Source: JADLGL01 sp963667605 (GTDB taxonomy: Bacteria > Pseudomonadota > Alphaproteobacteria > Rhizobiales > Kaistiaceae). Taken from it: a DNA stretch of 64,000 bases. The notes under the pieces were generated by a model. The model saw nothing but the letters and a program-made list of their open reading frames with translations, was not told the origin of the DNA and did no database searches. Of the stretch, positions 62,640-64,000 are shown piece after piece (within the stretch, counting starts at the first letter, position 1; the number at the start of each line of letters is the position of its first letter). The stretch lies in NCBI GenBank assembly GCA_963667605.2, contig CAXXUZ010000003.1, positions 310,001 to 374,000 on the forward strand, in the 5' to 3' direction. Made by a program: the position numbers and the translations under genes.

Positions 62640-62846
62640 TCGGAGGCGGGTCGAGGCGCCGATGTCCAAGGCGATCCCCCCGCCCGATCGGATATCGCCA
62701 GCAGAGCCGCGATGGTGACGGTCATTCCGGGTTTGAGCGCCGGCTCACCGTCAGCCGTAACATGGAGGATCGAATCACGCGCACTGGCCCGGCTCGGTGC
62801 CAGACCTTTCTGTGCCAACAGTTGGTCTAGGCGGAGGGTGCCCCTT
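62640..62846 (-). pseudogene. tlyA: tlyA relic (S4-domain rRNA methyltransferase fragment)
   Basis: The minus strand encodes TLRLDQLLAQKGLAPSRASA, then RDSILHVTADGEPALKPGM, the S4 RNA-binding domain that opens TlyA (16S/23S rRNA 2'-O-methyltransferase). The frame then loses similarity, while a neighbouring frame reads IALDIGAST, the SAM motif I of TlyA. About 45 residues are missing between these pieces, and nothing of the catalytic half follows. There is no start codon at the expected place. It is a deleted and frameshifted remnant next to the MFS gene. Confidence 0.65.
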
Positions 62847-62878
62847 TTTTTACCGTCTTCGAAATCGGTCGCACGTCG

Positions 62879-64000
62879 CTAGCCAACGTCCTCCGCCACA
62901 TCCTGGCGTTTGGGCTCGGGAACCGCCACATCGGGAGCGGTCGGGTCAAGTGGCTCGGGGGTCAGCACTGTTCCGGCCTGGGACGTCGCCGCGATATCGA
63001 ACTCGACCTTGAGATCGCTCGCCAGCGGCGCCCTTTTCTGTAGTCGGTACAAGACAAACGCCGCAAGTCCGATTTGTACTACGGCCGTAAATGTAAAGAG
63101 GCCGGACGCGCCGATGCCGGCAATAAGGAAGGCAGCGCAAACGGGCCCGACCATCGATCCGACGCCGTTTGCGAACAGCAGGCCTGCCGACGTTTCAACA
63201 TATTCGGATCGGTCGGAATGGTCATAGGCGTGCGCGGCGGCGATGGAGTAGCAGGACAGGAGCGCTCCGCCGAGCGGAAACGCTACGGCTAGAATCGCGG
63301 TGTCGCCGAGTGGCAGAAATGCCAATCCAAGACCGATCACCGAAGAAGTCAACAACAGCGCCAGCAGCATCTTGCGACGATCGAAGCGATCCGACAAGCG
63401 GCCGACCGACCATTGCGCTAGCACACCGCCAATCACGACGATGGCGACGAAGATGGCCGCTTTGTCGGGGCTCAGCCCCTTTTCGACGGCGAAAACCGCT
63501 CCAAGGGTCCAAAAAGATCCGGTGGCCATGCCGATCAACGTGATGCCGACGACACCAACAGGCGAACGTCGGAACAGCTTTTTCGGGCGAAATCGGACCA
63601 ACGCGATCGGCGCCGGCTGGGCCGATTTGGTCAGGACCACCGGAATTGTGGCCAGACCAATCAGGAGGCCGGCGATGAGGAACAGCTGGAAGCTGCCGGG
63701 GTCTCCAGCGGCGACTAGGAATTGACCGACCGCGATCGCACCGAAATTGACGGCAATGTACGAAGAAAAGACGATGCCCCGATTGAGGTTTGTGGCACGG
63801 TCATTGAGCCAGCTCTCAATCACCATGAATAGGCCGGCGAGGCTGACACCCATGACGGCGCGGGCGAAAAGCCAAGGCCAGAAATCGATGAACAGCGGCA
63901 GGATCAACGCTGAGGCAGAAGCAAGTCCGATGAGCGCAGCGAAGGAGCGGATGTGTCCCGCGCGCAGGATCAGGAACGGGGTCAGAAGGCAGCCGGCAAC
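62879..64000 (-). CDS. MFS transporter (partial, N-terminus outside window)
   Basis: The frame is open to the right edge (VAGCLLTPFLILRAGH and onward), so the start lies beyond 64000. The product has about ten hydrophobic segments. The conserved MFS loop motif is QWSVGRLSDRFDRRKMLL between helices, and the N-half segment is ARAVMGVSLAGLFMVIESW. It resembles YcaD-type major facilitators of unknown substrate. The C-terminal tail is hydrophilic and acidic (PEPLDPTAPDVAVPEPKRQ). Confidence 0.9.
   Translation of the reverse strand, partial: VAGCLLTPFLILRAGHIRSFAALIGLASASALILPLFIDFWPWLFARAVMGVSLAGLFMVIESWLNDRATNLNRGIVFSSYIAVNFGAIAVGQFLVAAGDPGSFQLFLIAGLLIGLATIPVVLTKSAQPAPIALVRFRPKKLFRRSPVGVVGITLIGMATGSFWTLGAVFAVEKGLSPDKAAIFVAIVVIGGVLAQWSVGRLSDRFDRRKMLLALLLTSSVIGLGLAFLPLGDTAILAVAFPLGGALLSCYSIAAAHAYDHSDRSEYVETSAGLLFANGVGSMVGPVCAAFLIAGIGASGLFTFTAVVQIGLAAFVLYRLQKRAPLASDLKVEFDIAATSQAGTVLTPEPLDPTAPDVAVPEPKRQDVAEDVG

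Overview
The window looks like chromosome of a GC-rich alphaproteobacterium, most likely Hyphomicrobiales (Rhizobiales). The clues are an Irr-type Fur regulator divergent from fabA-fabB-fabI, a class I lysyl-tRNA synthetase, a CysN-CysC fusion, an HPF protein with a C-terminal cold-shock domain, a DUF6101-like protein, and an infC-rpmI-rplT-pheS-pheT block. Taxonomy is inferred from gene content only.

Layout. 1-6.2 kb: CoxG-like fragment, two RNA methyltransferases, lspA, a periplasmic solute-binding protein, TerB-like protein, lysK and an SH3 protein. 6.2-9.6 kb: irr facing fabA-fabB-fabI. 9.6-17.4 kb: two envelope proteins, lepA, a DUF3592-type protein, otsB-otsA (trehalose) and msrA. 17.6-25.3 kb: an accessory segment bounded by tRNA-Ser(GGA) and tRNA-Leu(CAG). 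It holds an apparently complete IS3-family element, a GTGA-coupled pair of an uncharacterised protein and an XRE-ImmA/IrrE (M78 peptidase) protein, a metallophosphatase without a normal start codon, small hypotheticals, a LuxR relic and a tyrosine recombinase with an internal stop next to tRNA-Leu. 25.5-31.6 kb: housekeeping and redox genes (NDUFA9-like, uppP, gst, queG, SDR, hpf, hydrolase). 31.8-36.9 kb: infC (ATT start, preceded by a terminator-like hairpin), rpmI, rplT, pheS, pheT. 37-44.5 kb: a complete phosphate regulon phoR-pstSCAB-phoU-phoB with a Pho-box-like repeat and a frameshifted pstB. 44.8-53.6 kb: a membrane protein with a long charged linker, cysD-cysNC-cysQ, and a hydrolase/aminotransferase pair suited to beta-alanine formation and use. 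53.7-64 kb: purD, a frameshifted ubiA, DUF6101, an FAD oxidase, a second fabI, a phosphatase, aroC-ribB, a small exported protein, a tlyA relic and an MFS transporter running off the end.

The most unusual property of the window is the number of lesions in otherwise recognisable genes. I see +1 frameshifts in pstB, ubiA and probably a small gene upstream of lepA. In-frame stops occur in an integrase, in the partner of the XRE-M78 protein and in a PH-like membrane protein. Two genes have ACG where a start codon is expected, and tlyA and a luxR gene survive only as fragments. Either the assembly carries errors or this lineage has a high pseudogene load; raw reads would decide. The best candidate for an undescribed system is the coupled pair at 19884-21520.
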